A stretch of DNA of 64,000 nt, from NCBI GenBank assembly GCA_036346225.1, contig JARFIW010001739.1, forward strand, positions 11,821,001 through 11,885,000, given 5' to 3'. This DNA comes from Platerodrilus igneus. Its lineage: Eukaryota; Arthropoda; Insecta; Coleoptera; Lycidae. Both the position numbers and the translations under genes were made by a program. Below are positions 44,190 to 55,838 of this stretch, one piece after another. The stretch's first letter is position 1, and each line of letters opens with the position of its first letter. The notes beneath the pieces are model-generated. The model did not search any database and had not been told where the DNA came from. It saw only the letters and a program-made list of their open reading frames with translations.

Positions 44190-45690
44190 TATTAAGTAAC
44201 TGGCAATAAACATAGTTTCACCAGAGGACGTTTAACTACCCTTGGACTGTCTTGACTGTAGCTACACGAACGATACTATCCTTACCACGATGAACCTCCA
44301 CTACTCTTCCTAAACGTCACTGTAGAGGGGGGTTATTTTCTTCCTTTAAGAGGACAAGCGAATCATTAAGCAGGGTAGCGGAATTCCTCAACCACTTACC
44401 TTTCTGTTGCAACGTGTGCAGGTATTCGGTACTCCATTTTTTCCAAAACCCTTGTCGCATTTGCTGCAACAGTTGCCAGCGATTTAAACGAGAGGGGACT
44501 GATGGACAACAAATCCGAAACTGATAACATCGAGACTGGTTCAACGTTAAGAAAATGACCCGGGGTCAAATACAAAAAGTCATACCGTTCGCAATTCAGT
44601 GCGCATAGTGGACGTGAGTTGAAAATCGCTTCGACTTGAATCAATACCGTCGAGAACTCTTCAAACGAAAAAATTTGTTCACCGTTAATTTATTTCAAAT
44701 GAGATTTTACCGATTTAATCCCGGCCTCCCACAACCCACGGAAATGAGAAGCAGCAGGAGGGTTAAACACGAATTCGATTCCCTCAACGCCTGCCGAATG
44801 GCGCATCAATTTAAAGATTTCACGAGAGACCCCAACGAAATTAGTGCCATTATCACATTGGATTTGAATACATTTGCTTCTTCGAGCAATAAATCGACGT
44901 AAAGCACCCAAGAAAGCGTCTGTCGACAAGTTAGATACTAATTCCAAATGGATAGCTTTAGTGCTGAAACAAATAAATAAGCAAATGTACGCTTTCAATG
45001 ATTTTGCGCCACGACATCGATTCATCGTGACAGAGAACGGTCCACCAAAGTCGACTCCCGTATGTAAAAACGCCTTACTTGGAGTTAACCTAGAAGCTGG
45101 TAAATCCTCCATAAACCCACGAGGTTTACACGAAAACAACGAATGCGGGATTTCAAACATTGCCGAATAGCCCCCTTTGCGGACAAGATCCAATAATTTT
45201 GAGTTAATAAAAATTGAGTTGTTCGATTTCCAGAATGTAAATGTCTTTCATTATAATTTAATACAATAATTTAAGTCAACCGATGCGACCGAGGAAGCAG
45301 AATTGGAAATGTTGTATCATGCGATAACTCTAAATTACGCAGTTAACCGCCCACCCTCAACAAATGACGATTATCTAGAAACGGAGTAAGGCTACGTAGT
45401 TGTTTACTAACAAGTTTTCCAGTTTTAATATTTGCAATGTCTCGGGCAAAAACATTTGTTTGGACTCTCTTAATCAATAAATGTATAGCCTCTTGCTGCT
45501 GAGCTAGGGACAAACTATCCGAATATTTTGAACGCAAATCCGCCGGATATTGAACATTACGAATAAAATGACGAATACATGTAATAATGCTACAAATTTT
45601 CTGCAGTTTTGTAAATTTATCCAATAACAAATCTATAAAATTTACAGGCATAATGCCTGTTAACAACAGAGTACGATATTCGACGTCCAT
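44190..45690 (-). pseudogene. BEL 2 integrase
   Basis: The N-terminal part (45690-45343) ends at LTPFLDNRHLLRVGG. The zinc-binding segment around 45200-45340 is degenerate. The core (45193-44690) has HTGVDFGGPF, IQCDNGTNFVG and GLWEAGIKSVK, so Asp-Asp-Glu is intact. The C-terminal part (44644-44317, two overlapping frames) includes IFNSRPLCAL, GHFLNVEP and DSLVLLKEENNPPLQ. After a stop, further C-terminal residues run to about 44190. The catalytic triad survives, but the chain is broken by at least four frameshifts or stops. Confidence 0.9.
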
Positions 45691-45722
45691 CTAAGATGAG
45701 TCGATAAGTTTTGGCAGAGACG

Positions 45723-46495
45723 TTACTGGCCATTCTTCGCTACAACGCACCATCCAGGACGGCCCTGTCTACCATAATGGATGATGAACCAACTCTGAAG
45801 CCAAAAGTACACGTGAGGCACAATCCGCAGGGTTATCCTGGGACTTAACATGAAACCACGAAGATGGAGGAATCGTTCTTGTATATGTGAAATGCGATTG
45901 CTAACAAATGTCTTCCGCTTATGCGAGGAAGACCGAATCCAAGACAAAACAACAGTGGAGTCTGACCACCCGAAAATACTACTAAATGATAAACTATCTG
46001 TATAAGTATTTTTAACGAAATCTACTAAATCTGCCAAGAGTACGGCAGCACACAATTCAAGACGGGGCAATGAAACGCGATTAGTAAGAGCGACCTTCGA
46101 TTTTGCACATACTAACGACATAGCAGGATTAGCTTTTAAATCGAACGAACGAAAATAGACGACAGCGCATTACCCGGCTTCAGAAGCATCATAGAACCCA
46201 TGCAACTCCATCCTTTTAAATTATTGCATACGGTGCGACGCGGAATCTTAATATTCAAAATAGCAGGCAATTCATTCAAAAAATGTTTCCATTTTCCTAC
46301 GACATCCAATGGCGGCTCTTGGTCCCAACCGAGGCCTAAGAGCCAAAGATCTTGAACTAAACCTTTAGTCAACAGTAGTAAAGGCGCATTCAAACCGATA
46401 GGATCAAAAATTTTTGCGATAGCTGACAAAATATTACGCTTAGTGCAAGTGCGCTCTTCGGCGTTTAAGTTGTATAAAAATACATCTGTAACAGC
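45723..46495 (-). pseudogene. BEL 2 RNase H-like region
   Basis: Frame 46429-46136 has MSAIAKIFDPIGLNAPLLLL, LGWDQEPPLD and IPRRTVCNNLKGWSCMGSM. Frame 46121-45723 has SLPRLELCAAVLLADL, GWSDSTVVLSWIRSS and KRKTFVSNRISHIQ. A frameshift near 46128 falls between the two. The final acid region is degenerate (about 45800-45840). Confidence 0.88.
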
Positions 46496-46498
46496 GCA

Positions 46499-47305
46499 CT
46501 ACGAAAGGCCTAAAATTTTTGTTGAACCACTATTTTTATCTTGAAAGATAATTGCTTCCGAACTGGACAGGGACTCCTTCAAATTGGACATCACTTCTGG
46601 GCAATTACTATTCCATTTTCTTACTTGAAAATCACCACTAGCGCAAATACTATTCGTCTCACCAATTAATTGATTATCAGTTTCAATCGAATTGCATCCA
46701 GTGACTAAATCATCAACATAGTTATCGCTCGCCAATACCGATGACACGAAAGGAAAATGAATCGATTCTAACCTTGCAAATTCGTGAACAGTACGCAAGG
46801 CCAAAAAAGACGACGACGAAACTCCGTAAGTTACAGTATTTAATTTAAAGTCCATAATAGGATCCGACGGAGAAAATCTCCAGACGATACGTTGATAATC
46901 ACGATGAGTATGTTTAACCAATATCTGCTGATACATTTGTTTAATACCAGCTGTAATTACGATGGGATGTACACGAAAGTGCAATAACAAAACTGCAATG
47001 TGTTTTTGCAGAGCAGGGCCAATAGCCAAGCTAATTTAACAAATATCCAAAATAATCCTGACACGAAGCATCGAAAACCACACGCAATTTGGTGGTAGTG
47101 CTATCACGCTCATGTACAGCATGATGGAGAATGAATACATTCTCTCATGAACCGACGAATTTTCAGGCGATTCCACTTGAGCCATGTGACCGCTTTTCAA
47201 GTAATCCTCCATAAATTTTTTATAATCCGAATGGAATTCAGAATTTTTTAGCAAACGACGTTCTAATGACAAAAATCTTTTAATAGAAATCGATCTCGTA
47301 CCCAC
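46499..47305 (-). pseudogene. BEL 2 reverse transcriptase
   Basis: Frame 47305-47036 holds LERRLLKNSEFHSDYKKFMED and the region before motif A, with the frame lost near 47100. Frame 47029-46499 has the palm. Motif A reads VITAGIKQMYQQIL where the family has an Asp, so the first catalytic acid is Gly. The YxDD motif is intact as NYVDDLVTG. The pattern is the mirror image of BEL 1, which kept motif A and lost YxDD. Confidence 0.92.
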
Positions 47306-48069
47306 AAATGAGAAATTTTAAAGTGCAAGGACACTACAAAATGACCATCCTTGTTACGTCTATAATTTTCCACAAATTCCTTTTCACACCTTTCTTCTTC
47401 AGGAGAAACGTGTTTCTTGAAGGGAATATTTTCTAATTTCCAAAATCGACGAATGTCGCTCTTTAAGGGCTCAACGAAAGCACACAACGACGTAATAGAA
47501 TTATTCGAGGAAACGACCTTTCCCGTTAAAACCCAACCAAAGGTTGTTTTAATAGCAGCTGGCTCGTTAGCGACACCCCAACGAGACTCGTTCAACAAAA
47601 CCTGAGCAAAGATATCCTCTCCGAGTAGCATGTCAATCTTACCAGGAATACTAAAATTAGGATCCGCTAAGGCCAAACCTCGAGTATGCGACCATTCCTT
47701 GACTCCTGTAGACGACGAAGGTAATTGATTACCAATGTTAGGTAAAATATAACAATCAATTTCATATGCTGGACACCGTGCTCCCGAGGGGCCGACTACA
47801 CACGATTGTGCAGCAGAAACCAACGACGAATTCAAACTAAGTTCTTGAACAGTGACATTGGCTCTCCGTTTCTTTAAACCTAGTTTCTGACGGCATCTTT
47901 CAGTCATAAAACCTTCGATGGATCCGTTATCTAAAATTACACGAACAGGTTGCAATTTTCCTGTATAATCAAGCACCGACATCATTGCCGTAGTTAACAG
48001 CGTCGTTGTATGTTCTAATGACGTCGAAACTAACGAGCTGGTGGCACCGCGACGACAGATTGTCTTCAC
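47263..48069 (-). pseudogene. BEL 2 aspartic protease and linker
   Basis: 268 residues. The protease motif VRVILDNGSIEGFMTERC has Asn for the usual Thr of DTGS. The DUF1758-type block KIDMLLGEDIFAQVLL with IKTTFGWVLTGKVV follows, then RRFWKLENIPFKKHVSPEEE of the Pao linker. It ends in the overlap with the reverse transcriptase frame. Confidence 0.9.
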
Positions 48070-48199
48070 TAAGTCTACTAGTAGAAGTAAGTCTAGACGC
48101 CGCTCTCTGAAAAGACGCTGACCTTAGACGATGAGTTTTTCTACGTGGAGACATCGATTTTTCTCGTTTATCAAAGTGAAGTAACGAATTGTGTGATTG

Positions 48200-49344
48200 T
48201 TAATATTTTCTACACGACCAATCTAACTTACAATTTTTCATCGAATGTGAAGTATTTAAACATTTAATACAAAGGTTTTTAACCTTTACCACCTTAAATC
48301 TTTCTTGAGTGGTTTTATCGAGAAACTGCTTACATCTATGAATAGTATGCACAGCTTGACACAAACTACAATTTTTACCATCATTGGTTATACCAACTAA
48401 AGAAGTTTTAGCCGAAGTGCTAACCAACTTTCCTTTTTCCCTTTGTTTCACGGAATCTCGAGATTTTAAGCATGTTCCTGAAACAATGTCATTTATTTCC
48501 AATACTTTATGTTGTTTTTCAATGTACGACCTTAAATCTTTGAACGAGGGAATCTTGTCACTATTTTCTAATTCGAAACGCTTTAAAACGTTTGTATTTA
48601 ATTTTTAAGATAACAGATTAAACAACGTGAAATTTAATAGATCTACTTCCATCTGCTTTAACGCGAATATATTTTCATCAAAACAACTAATTAATTGCCG
48701 GAGTTCCGTGTGCGAGTCTGAGGAACTTACCTCAGGTCATTTTTCAAGAGCATTAAAATATGTCTTGGACTGAAAACGATTAGTAATGTTATTATAAACT
48801 TTATTGTATGCACAATCGTTTAATTGCAAATGTTTTATTAACGCACGCAATGAATCATCTAGTGTATCTACGAGATAGCAAAATTTTTTAACAGAGCAAA
48901 AATCGACATTATCATGAATCAATCGCTTATAAATTGCATGATAACTTACAAAGTCCGAAATACTTCCTTAGAACCGCGGAACTGATAGGTGTATCAAACA
49001 CATACTACAATATATCGACAAAGAATTATTCATATTTTGCACCTGCGGCTTATTTTGCACGAGATCTAATTCACATTGTTTAGCAATAATGCAAATATCT
49101 AATAAATAATCATCGATTTTCACTCTAAGAACCAAAAATCGTCCAATTGTTCACTTTTCTTATCAAAGAAAATATCTTTGCAGAAAGCCTTAAAATGAGT
49201 TTCAATTTGCTCGACACTTTTTATTGATGCTTTAATTACAGCAATCGATACATTTTCCGGTGGATTAATCTAACTGTATATATGATCCAATCTTTTAACT
49301 GCAAATCTAGCATCAATAATAGCTTTATCAATTGATATAGTCAT
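48200..49344 (-). pseudogene. BEL 2 gag
   Basis: The ATG at 49344 fits gag (MTISIDKAIIDARFAVKRL), followed by stops near 49272 and 49138. The frame at 48922-48737 (VDFCSVKKFCYLVDTLDDSL, FQSKTYFNALEK) is the DUF1759-type part. The zinc-knuckle region (48502-48200) has NCSLCQAVHTIHRCKQFL and LCIKCLNTSHSMKNCKL. The frames are separated by several stops between about 48600 and 49300. The frame is lost again at about 48200 before the protease. Confidence 0.85.
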
Positions 49345-49870
49345 ATTTGATTAATGATTAATGGACAACAATAAAATTAACGTAAAAGCATTGCGTACCC
49401 CAAATACGTTATTCCAACTCATTAATTTACGAAATTAAATTATTAATCGACAAATGCAACTAATTACAGTGCTCGCCCGACAAAATGTTTAATGTTTGAA
49501 AATTAACACCAATAACCGTTTTGTTGTACTGAGTTGGATGGGCCCGAGTGGTTCATTAAACTTGACGACGAAAAATAGAGTAAGGATTTAAAATACAACC
49601 TCTCATAAATTTAGTTTACATATAGTAAACCGATCTTTGCGACAAAGGAAACGGATGTATTGTTAATTTACCGTTATGCCCAAATGTTTCTATACTATTA
49701 AATATGCAAACAAGATGTTAGCCTTAACACGCTCAAAAATATAAAAATTACGACAATTATTAAGTTAAAAGCACTAAAAAGGAACGACAGGAATAGAAAC
49801 TAATTAATTAATAAAATAATCGGGTTACGAAAGCCATGTTTAATGCGCGGGGCATCTTATAATTTTGTAT
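49345..49870 (-). other. BEL 2 untranslated leader
   Basis: AT-rich sequence between gag and the presumed LTR. I could not locate a convincing primer-binding site. TGGATGGGCCCGAGTGG at 49536-49552 is on the wrong strand for one. Confidence 0.4.
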
Positions 49871-50158
49871 ATAAACTTACCTCCGCGTTATTTTATTGTT
49901 CTAAGGTGTAGTTCTTACTCTTCAACTAAGTGAACTGTATTGCGAATTATTGTACGTGTTACGTTTGTACTTTCACTGTGTTTTATAGGGGTATATCGAT
50001 AAAATCACATTCGGCGACACTAATGACTAACTCACTTTACCGAACGAACAACAGTTTCGCTTCGATATCGATGAGCAAGTGTCTGTCACTACTCCTTCTT
50101 CAACTTAATTTTCACAAAGGAGGTTTTATGACGGGATATAACGGGACAAGGGATGACA
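49871..50158 (-). promoter_or_regulatory. Probable BEL 2 5' LTR promoter region
   Basis: On the minus strand it starts TGTCATCCCTTGTCCCG (50158), has a TATA-like CTATAAAACACAGTG near 49985, then AACAATAAAATAACGCGG with a polyadenylation hexamer near 49895. That is the order of U3, R and U5. Since the other LTR is missing there is no second copy to confirm the borders. Confidence 0.45.
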
Positions 50159-50311
50159 GCTTTACCATTTGATTTACAACTACGAATTTAAGTTAACTTA
50201 AAATTAAACACGAAAAGTGCGACAAAGAGACCAAACAAGCAATATGAATATGATTTTTTGTACATTATGATTATAATATATTACTCTTCGAAGTTGTTAG
50301 TTTCAAAAATA

Positions 50312-51170
50312 CGAGGGGTGTTGGATATATATTGGGAATAAGTATCAAAAACAAAACTTGAGGTGTGAAAACTTCTTTACTGTTTTTCAAAATATTCCCC
50401 ACGATGATTGATACACTCTTGCATACGTTGAAACCAATTTTCATAGCATTTTTTCTATTTCAATTGAGATATCTCCAAAACATGGGTTTTGAACACATCA
50501 ACCGCCTTTTCTCTTGTCGAAAATCGTTGTCCACGCAGTTTGTTTTTCATGTGTGGGAAAAAAGAAATCATTTGGTACCAAATCAGGACTATATGGCGAA
50601 TGACCCATCAATTCGATGTTTTGAGTGCTCAAATAGTCACTCGTTTGAGCCGATGTGTGAGGGCTCGTATTGTCATGATAGAAAATAATTCGGCATAGTC
50701 GGTTTGTTTTTCTTATTTCTTCGAAAACTTGTGGCAAACAAATGGTTATATACCAAGTAGAAGCGATTGTCAAATTATGTGCGATTCAACGCGCACACAA
50801 TTTTTTCACAGCAAAATGTTCAGGTAATATCAACTGTATACTTGTCATAGTAATGCCTAGGGATACCTAAATCTCATGATAAGTCACATGACGATCTTGG
50901 ATGATCAATTCGCGCACAACATCGATGTTTTCTGCCACAACAGCCGACTTTGGACATCCTTCTTTAAATTCATCCACTAGCGTACTACGACTATGATTAG
51001 ATTCACTATACCAACGACATACAGTGGTTTTAGTGAGAGCTACTTCCCCAAAAGTCGAAATAAGTTGATTCAAGCTTGTAGAGATAATCCATGTAGGAAA
51101 TCGTAAAAAATCATTCCACGAAAATGTTCACGAGTTAATTCGATTGTTTGACCGAGACGAAATTTTCAAC
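50312..51170 (-). mobile_element. mariner element, copy 2, with internal deletion
   Basis: Same family as 3538-4563, sharing the TA-CGAGGGGTGTT end. About 280 bases present in copy 1 (3985-4264, the region of the first catalytic Asp) are absent here: 'taccaagtagaa' joins directly to 'gcgattgtcaaattatg'. More of the N-terminal coding region is retained than in copy 1. Confidence 0.88.
50498..51165 (-). pseudogene. mariner transposase, copy 2
   Basis: The N-terminal part (about 51165-50867) contains the LNQLISTFGEVALTKTTVCR helix-turn-helix region and VDEFKEGCPKSAVVAENID. The catalytic part (50773-50498) keeps FYHDNTSPHTSAQT and YSPDLVPNDFFF, so the second and third Asp are present at the correct 35-residue separation. 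The first Asp is removed by the internal deletion, and a stop at about 50869 adds to it. It is inactive. Confidence 0.88.
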
Positions 51171-51684
51171 TCGATCAAAACAAAACAAATAGTGTTCGTA
51201 TGGCAAAATGTTACAAGTATGTATACTGTCAAAAATGTGAAGCTTTAGGTTAGAAATGTCAGATAGCACCTACCAACACAGTGTTGACTGTTCTTGATGC
51301 ATATCAATCACCCTTACATAATAATATTAATTGAACTTAAAATAACAGTACCCCATTTTGTAGTAAGTACTAGTTACTACCCCATTTTATCATACCAGTT
51401 AAATAAAATGGGATATTTCACATCTTATCATAATCATTCCAATTTTCACAAAGCTACTAAAATTAAAGAGTAGTAACATAACTGCATACGTTCGTATTAG
51501 TAACATGAATATATTCTTAATACTTTCTGAATAATAAACCACGATATATTAAGTACCTCATATTATTCATCTCTTCCCTAGCTAGCTTTTGAGACGGTTG
51601 GAAAAATGTTGTTTTACCTTGCTGCTATAGTACTGTTATTTATTCTACTTCAAATCCGCTATTTTGAAATAACTAATTAAATAT
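51171..51684. other. Unassigned AT-rich stretch
   Basis: No gene. The word 'taccccattttrt' occurs twice around 51350-51390, flanking 'agtactagttact'. No other structure. Confidence 0.5.
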
Positions 51685-52433
51685 TTAGACCAGGGCTAAA
51701 GCCTTTGAAAATGATAAAAAGTGGAAAAAAATAGTAGTAGGATGAAACCTAGTGGAAAGGGAAGAGAATCTAACAAAAATGAAAGGAAGAATAATTTACG
51801 GGCGATCTGAGGTCAGGAAGTGGAAGCGGGCGAGTTTTTAAGGGTAGAAAACGGTTTATCTCGATTTCCGGCAAAACTACAAGTCCTATGGAAAAAATTA
51901 GATGGCAAAGTTGTAAGTAATAAAAAGATCTAAAACTTTTGTATTTACACTTTTTTCACATAACCTCAAAATTTATGTGAAAAATTGTAATAACCAAGCT
52001 TTTGGTTTTTTATTTTTATCTTTTACAAAAAAATTTCTTTTTTCACGAAATTCGTTGAAAACGTATCTTTTTATATCCCAAACACACTGTAATCTTTTTG
52101 ATTTAAAATATTTATTTTTTCACCTTATTTTGACTTAATATCGAAAAACCAACCTAATCTTCAATCGAAAATTCTCACGTCAAAATATCTGCCTTTTTAA
52201 AAAAGTCGGTGGGCTTTTTGTTCGTTGAAATCTTTACTTTCTGATGGTGTAAAAAAAATACACATTACTATGGTAAATGTTCGCAAAAAATGCAAAGAAA
52301 CGAAAAAATCGAATCCGAAAATTTTTTTATCATTATGTACAATTTTGAACTATTTATTAAAATTTATACTTTAATTACTCGAAAAACGTAAGATTCCATG
52401 TTACATTGATAAACAAAATATTACAAGTCGAAA
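51685..52433 (+). repeat. Left long inverted repeat
   Basis: Starts near TTAGACCAGGGC and ends at GATTCCATGTTACATTGATAAAC. It contains 'tttccggcaaaactacaagt', 'gtcggtgggctttttgttcg' and 'aaaaaatgcaaagaaacgaa'. No coding frame. AT-rich with many A and T runs. Confidence 0.93.
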
Positions 52434-52954
52434 TATAAGTTAAGAAAGTTATTATTTAATAAGACATCTACAATATTTTGAGAAAGTTGTAGAAGCTTCT
52501 TTAAATTATATGCGTAGATACCTATTTATAGCTATTTTAAGATAACTTATATACCTGTGTGAACAACGGAAAATTTTAGGTCATCAAAAGGTATTTCATA
52601 GAGAAGTGGGGAAGGGGCTAGATGGTCTGGACCTTACAACCTATTATTTCGTAGCAGCTGTAAACACCGTTAGCCAGTATTCGAGAGCAGTGAACAACAT
52701 CGTTCATTAAAATACACGTGCTGACCCAGTGACTTTAAGAGGATTGTGACAAATTTACTTTACAAGAAACTTTTGACATCTACTTTTTGGAGTAAGGTAG
52801 ATATTGTCTGTATTTTAATCTGTATCAATCAGCTCTAAAATAAAAATAGTAATATTTTCATTCATAAATAGTAGGTTTAACGTAACATAACCTACAAAAT
52901 AAAAATCGAATGATATTTTAGTACAATTTGATTTTGTCTTTTCAGATTATCAGT
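52434..52954. other. Unassigned inner flank of the composite
   Basis: AT-rich and without a frame. It could hold the promoter or 5' exon of the gene that follows. The 3' end shows a pyrimidine tract and CAG ('gtcttttcag', about 52938-52947) just before an ATG, which looks like a splice acceptor. Confidence 0.4.
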
Positions 52955-52955
52955 A

Positions 52956-53265
52956 TGAATGAATCTGTTTGTATAATCTGCAATAAGGCTGATGATACGT
53001 AAGTGTATGAAATAAAAAAAGCAGCTTTGAATCATTTAGTGGGGTCTAGCAAGAAAAGAATCGATAATAAATACAAATAATTTGAGACTTTCACATCAGC
53101 TTTTATTCATCGAACTTGTCAAAGTCAATATAATGATGAGACTGCAATAGCTACATTCTGGAGTTCCAGACATAGAAAAACAAACTAAGGAAAAGAAAGA
53201 AATAAAGACGCTCTTAGATTTAATTTTGAATCTCATTGCTTTCTCTGCGGTAGGTTTGTTGGCAA
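52956..53265 (+). pseudogene. N-terminal zinc-binding part of the PIN-like gene family
   Basis: ATG at 52956 gives MNESVCIICNKADDT followed by a GTAAGT-like step. The frame then continues with EIKKAALNHLVGSSKKR, a stop at about 53079, FIHRTCQSQYND and, after another stop, RFNFESHCFLCGRFVGNISQ. Cys-pair and HRxC spacing of this kind marks the N-terminus of a large uncharacterised protein family that is repeated in arthropod and cnidarian genomes. The same family has the C-terminal PIN-like and Cys-rich parts found here at 54955 and 59478. The function is unknown. Stops and frame changes show it is broken. Confidence 0.55.
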
Positions 53266-53762
53266 TATTTCACAAGAAAAAGTTTCAGCTGTTCAAAGTA
53301 ACAATACAAGAGAGAATATTACTACAGTACCGTAGAAAGGGGCGACCTTGTAACTGTGAGGTGACTTTGATCAAATGCACATCCCTACTTTATTCGTGTC
53401 TGTGTTGGGAGCAGTATGACTCCAGTGGTACTGTTTGTGATGGGCTCGCTAACCTTCTATTCAATTTATATAACCAGTCTCATTTTGTCACTTCAAGTGT
53501 GTGCATCTCTTCGCTTGTAATAACGAAATTGTAGCATACTTTATGATTTACTGCGCAACTGACTAAATGTGACCATTATAGTGGTGTACATTCCACATAT
53601 AGTTTTAATGTGTATGTTTTGTTTTAATGTCATTAGCAAAGAATCGGAATACTACGATATCTTTAAAATTTAAGTTACAATTGTTTCACAATTTGTAAAT
53701 TAGCAACCTGAGACAAGTTTGATCACTGTTCACTTAATTTATTTTCTTGTTCTAGGCCTAAT

Positions 53763-54590
53763 ATGGTTCAAGTGTATAAGAAAAAGCTGGAACAAGATCT
53801 TATAAAAACTATTCTCATGAAGTGTTAGAAGAAGCTAAAATCGCTAATAACGACTTAACAATTAGGGCAGCATCTTGTCAGTTCAAAATCGCTTTTGGAA
53901 CTTTGTATAATAGATTTAAGGGTAAACACGTTCGTAAACCTGGAGGACAACCAGTATTTTCGCCACCTGAGGAAAATGCATTAATACAAGCAATTGTAAG
54001 ATGTGGCGACTGGGGATTTCCCTGAGATGTTCTTCGTGTTCGTATGTTCATTAAACATTATTTAGATAACCGTGGTAGAACTGTAGCAAGATTCAAGGCC
54101 AATTTACCTAGCAGGGATTTTGTTTATTCTTTGTTAAAGCGAAATAAGACTGTTGGTACTCAGCGACTTGCAGCAAATATAAAACGTACGAGGGCGTGCT
54201 TGAACCGAGAAACCATCCAGAAGTATTTTGAAAATCTAAAAGCAACACTTGCTCCAGATATTTCTGCGGAAAACATTTACAACTGCGACGAATCGAAATG
54301 TCAAACGATCCTGGAAGATGAAAAGACATCTTTAGAAGGGGAACAAAACGCCCTGAACGCGTGGTGAATCATTTTAAATCAGCAACCTCAATTATGATCT
54401 GCAGATCAGCAAGTGGTGTGCTATTACCCACTTACGTTATTTATAAAAGTGACTGCATGTGGAACACATGGTGTCAAAATGGTCCAAAAGGAGCGCCTTG
54501 TTGCACCGAATCTTGTTGTTCACAAGGAACACGGTTTGCCAGGACAAAACATGGTTGGATAGACTCCAGCACGTTTGAAGAGGTGCGAGA
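53763..54590 (+). pseudogene. pogo/Tigger-like transposase, copy 1
   Basis: The transposase would recognise its ends through an N-terminal HTH and cut by a DDE-type domain related to CENP-B and Tigger proteins. ATG 53763 (MVQVYKKKLEQD) shifts frame at about 53808. The next frame reads ANNDLTIRAASCQFKIAFGT and KPGGQPVFSPPEENALIQAI. A TGA at 54023 interrupts, after which MFIKHYLDNRGRTVARFKAN, KRNKTVGTQRLAANIKRTRA and ENIYNCDESKCQTI follow. The last contains the first catalytic Asp (YxDES block). Downstream SATSIMICRSASGVLLPTYV and KHGWIDSSTFEE follow, then the minisatellite replaces the rest of the catalytic domain. Confidence 0.85.
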
Positions 54591-54950
54591 AGTTAGCAAC
54601 AAAGTGGAAGCAGGAATTTTTAAACCCATGCCTGCCTGTGTTGCTATAATCCTGTATTTTCCTGCTTCAAACCCTAACTCAGCAACACTCGCGGTTTCCA
54701 AGATGTAGCTAAAACATTTTTGTTGCTAACTTCTCACTCAGCGACAAAAAGGAAGCAGGAATTTTTAAACTCATACCTGCTTGTGTTGCTATATTCCTGC
54801 ATTTTCCTGCTTCAGACCCCAACTCAGCAACACTCACCGTTTTCAAGATATAGCAAAACCATTTTTGTTGCTAACTTCTCACTCAGCAACAAAATGGAAA
54901 CAGGAATTTTTAAACTCGTGCCTGCTTGTGTTGCTATATTATGCAGCAAG
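54591..54950 (+). repeat. 145-bp minisatellite, first array (~2.4 units)
   Basis: 'gaagcaggaa' recurs at 54608, 54752 and about 54897, spacing 144-145. Each unit holds GAAGCAGGAA and its exact reverse complement TTCCTGCTTC about 50 bases later, and GTTGCT...AGCAAC around 'aacttctcactc', so it can fold into hairpins. It starts inside the transposase after the residues STFEE. Confidence 0.93.
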
Positions 54951-55838
54951 CAGCTATATCGTTATTGATGGGTACCCCGAAATTGAAAAATTAGTTACTG
55001 TGACAACAGTACTAACAGCTAATTCAACTAAAAGAGGAGAAGGTAGTCGTAAAAAAACCTCACGCAATATTCCAGAGTTCAATTATCAAACCCATACAAA
55101 AATACCATTTTTGCAAGAAACATTTTTATCTAACGAAAAAAACAAGGACAAAATAATAAAAACTTTAATGAAAAGATTACAGTCACAAGGAGTTTCCTGT
55201 AAACAAACAAAAGAAGATGTTGATGTTGACATAATTAAGACCTCGATAGAAATTGCCAGAGATACTAATAAAACTGTCATTGTTGTGGGTAAGATATTTA
55301 TCTCTTGGTCCTTTTGAATCAATTAAATTTAAATAATCATGACGTTTATTTTCTGAAGCCAGGTTCTGGAAATGTAAAAGATCTATTTTTCACGTCTAAT
55401 AGTTTCAAATACGAATCCTTTATAAACATCGTTGCATTTCTGCATTGTTTTTCTGGCTGCCGATACAACATCTGGATTTGCCGCAAAAGGAAAGGAAGGA
55501 ATTGTAAATTCATTATTAGACGATAAAAATTTGTCAAATTTGGCCAATTTTTTTTTAAAAAAGATGCAAACAAAGACGATATCCGAAAAAAATGGATTAC
55601 AATTAATCAAATCTATTTATAAATGTCAAAATAGTAATATAACACTTAGTCAATTAAGATTTCGAAAATATCAATTGGCAAAAATTAAATCATCTTTCAT
55701 ATTGGCAAATCTCCCACCCACAGAAGGTGCAGCAGAACAACATTGTTACAGGGCATATTATCAGCTTCAAACTTGGCTGAGTAACGAACTGACAGCAACA
55801 GATTGGGGCTGGAAGCAACACCAACGGGGCATAATGCA
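54951..55838 (+). pseudogene. PIN-like domain protein, copy 1 (C-terminus cut off)
   Basis: The reading frame to 55317 has VIDGYPEIEKL, TKIPFLQETFLSNEKNKDKI, KEDVDVDIIKTSIEIA and KTVIVVG. This is the fold-like order of a PIN/FEN-type nuclease region (acidic DVD, then a strand ending VVG that normally leads into an EDxDLLVLL block). At 55291 the frame breaks and the acidic block is degraded (a stop, then DIYLLVLL). Frame 55305-55526 continues with NHDVYFLKPGSGNVKDLFFT and FLHCFSGC. A +1 shift there loses the GCDTTS motif. Frame 55432-55872 has LPPTEGAAEQHCYRAYYQL and TDWGWKQHQ. It stops at the duplication junction and lacks the Cys-rich end. Confidence 0.6.

Larger units (their letters stand above)
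44181..49350 (-). mobile_element. BEL/Pao retrotransposon 2, minus strand, 3' end lost
   Basis: Reading leftward from 49344: gag, protease, reverse transcriptase, RNase H and integrase, in at least ten broken frames. The integrase C-terminus at about 44190 is followed directly by the Gypsy-like remnant. No polypurine tract or 3' LTR is seen. Protein motifs differ widely from BEL 1, so it is a different family. Confidence 0.9.
53266..55838 (+). repeat. Tandem segmental duplication, unit 1
   Basis: The sequence from 'atttcacaagaaaaagtttc' (53269) is repeated from 55842. Unit 1 carries the pogo-like transposase, the minisatellite and the PIN-like gene up to 'caacggggcataatg' (55838), where unit 2 begins. 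The right-hand counterpart of unit 1's end is at 60355. Confidence 0.92.
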
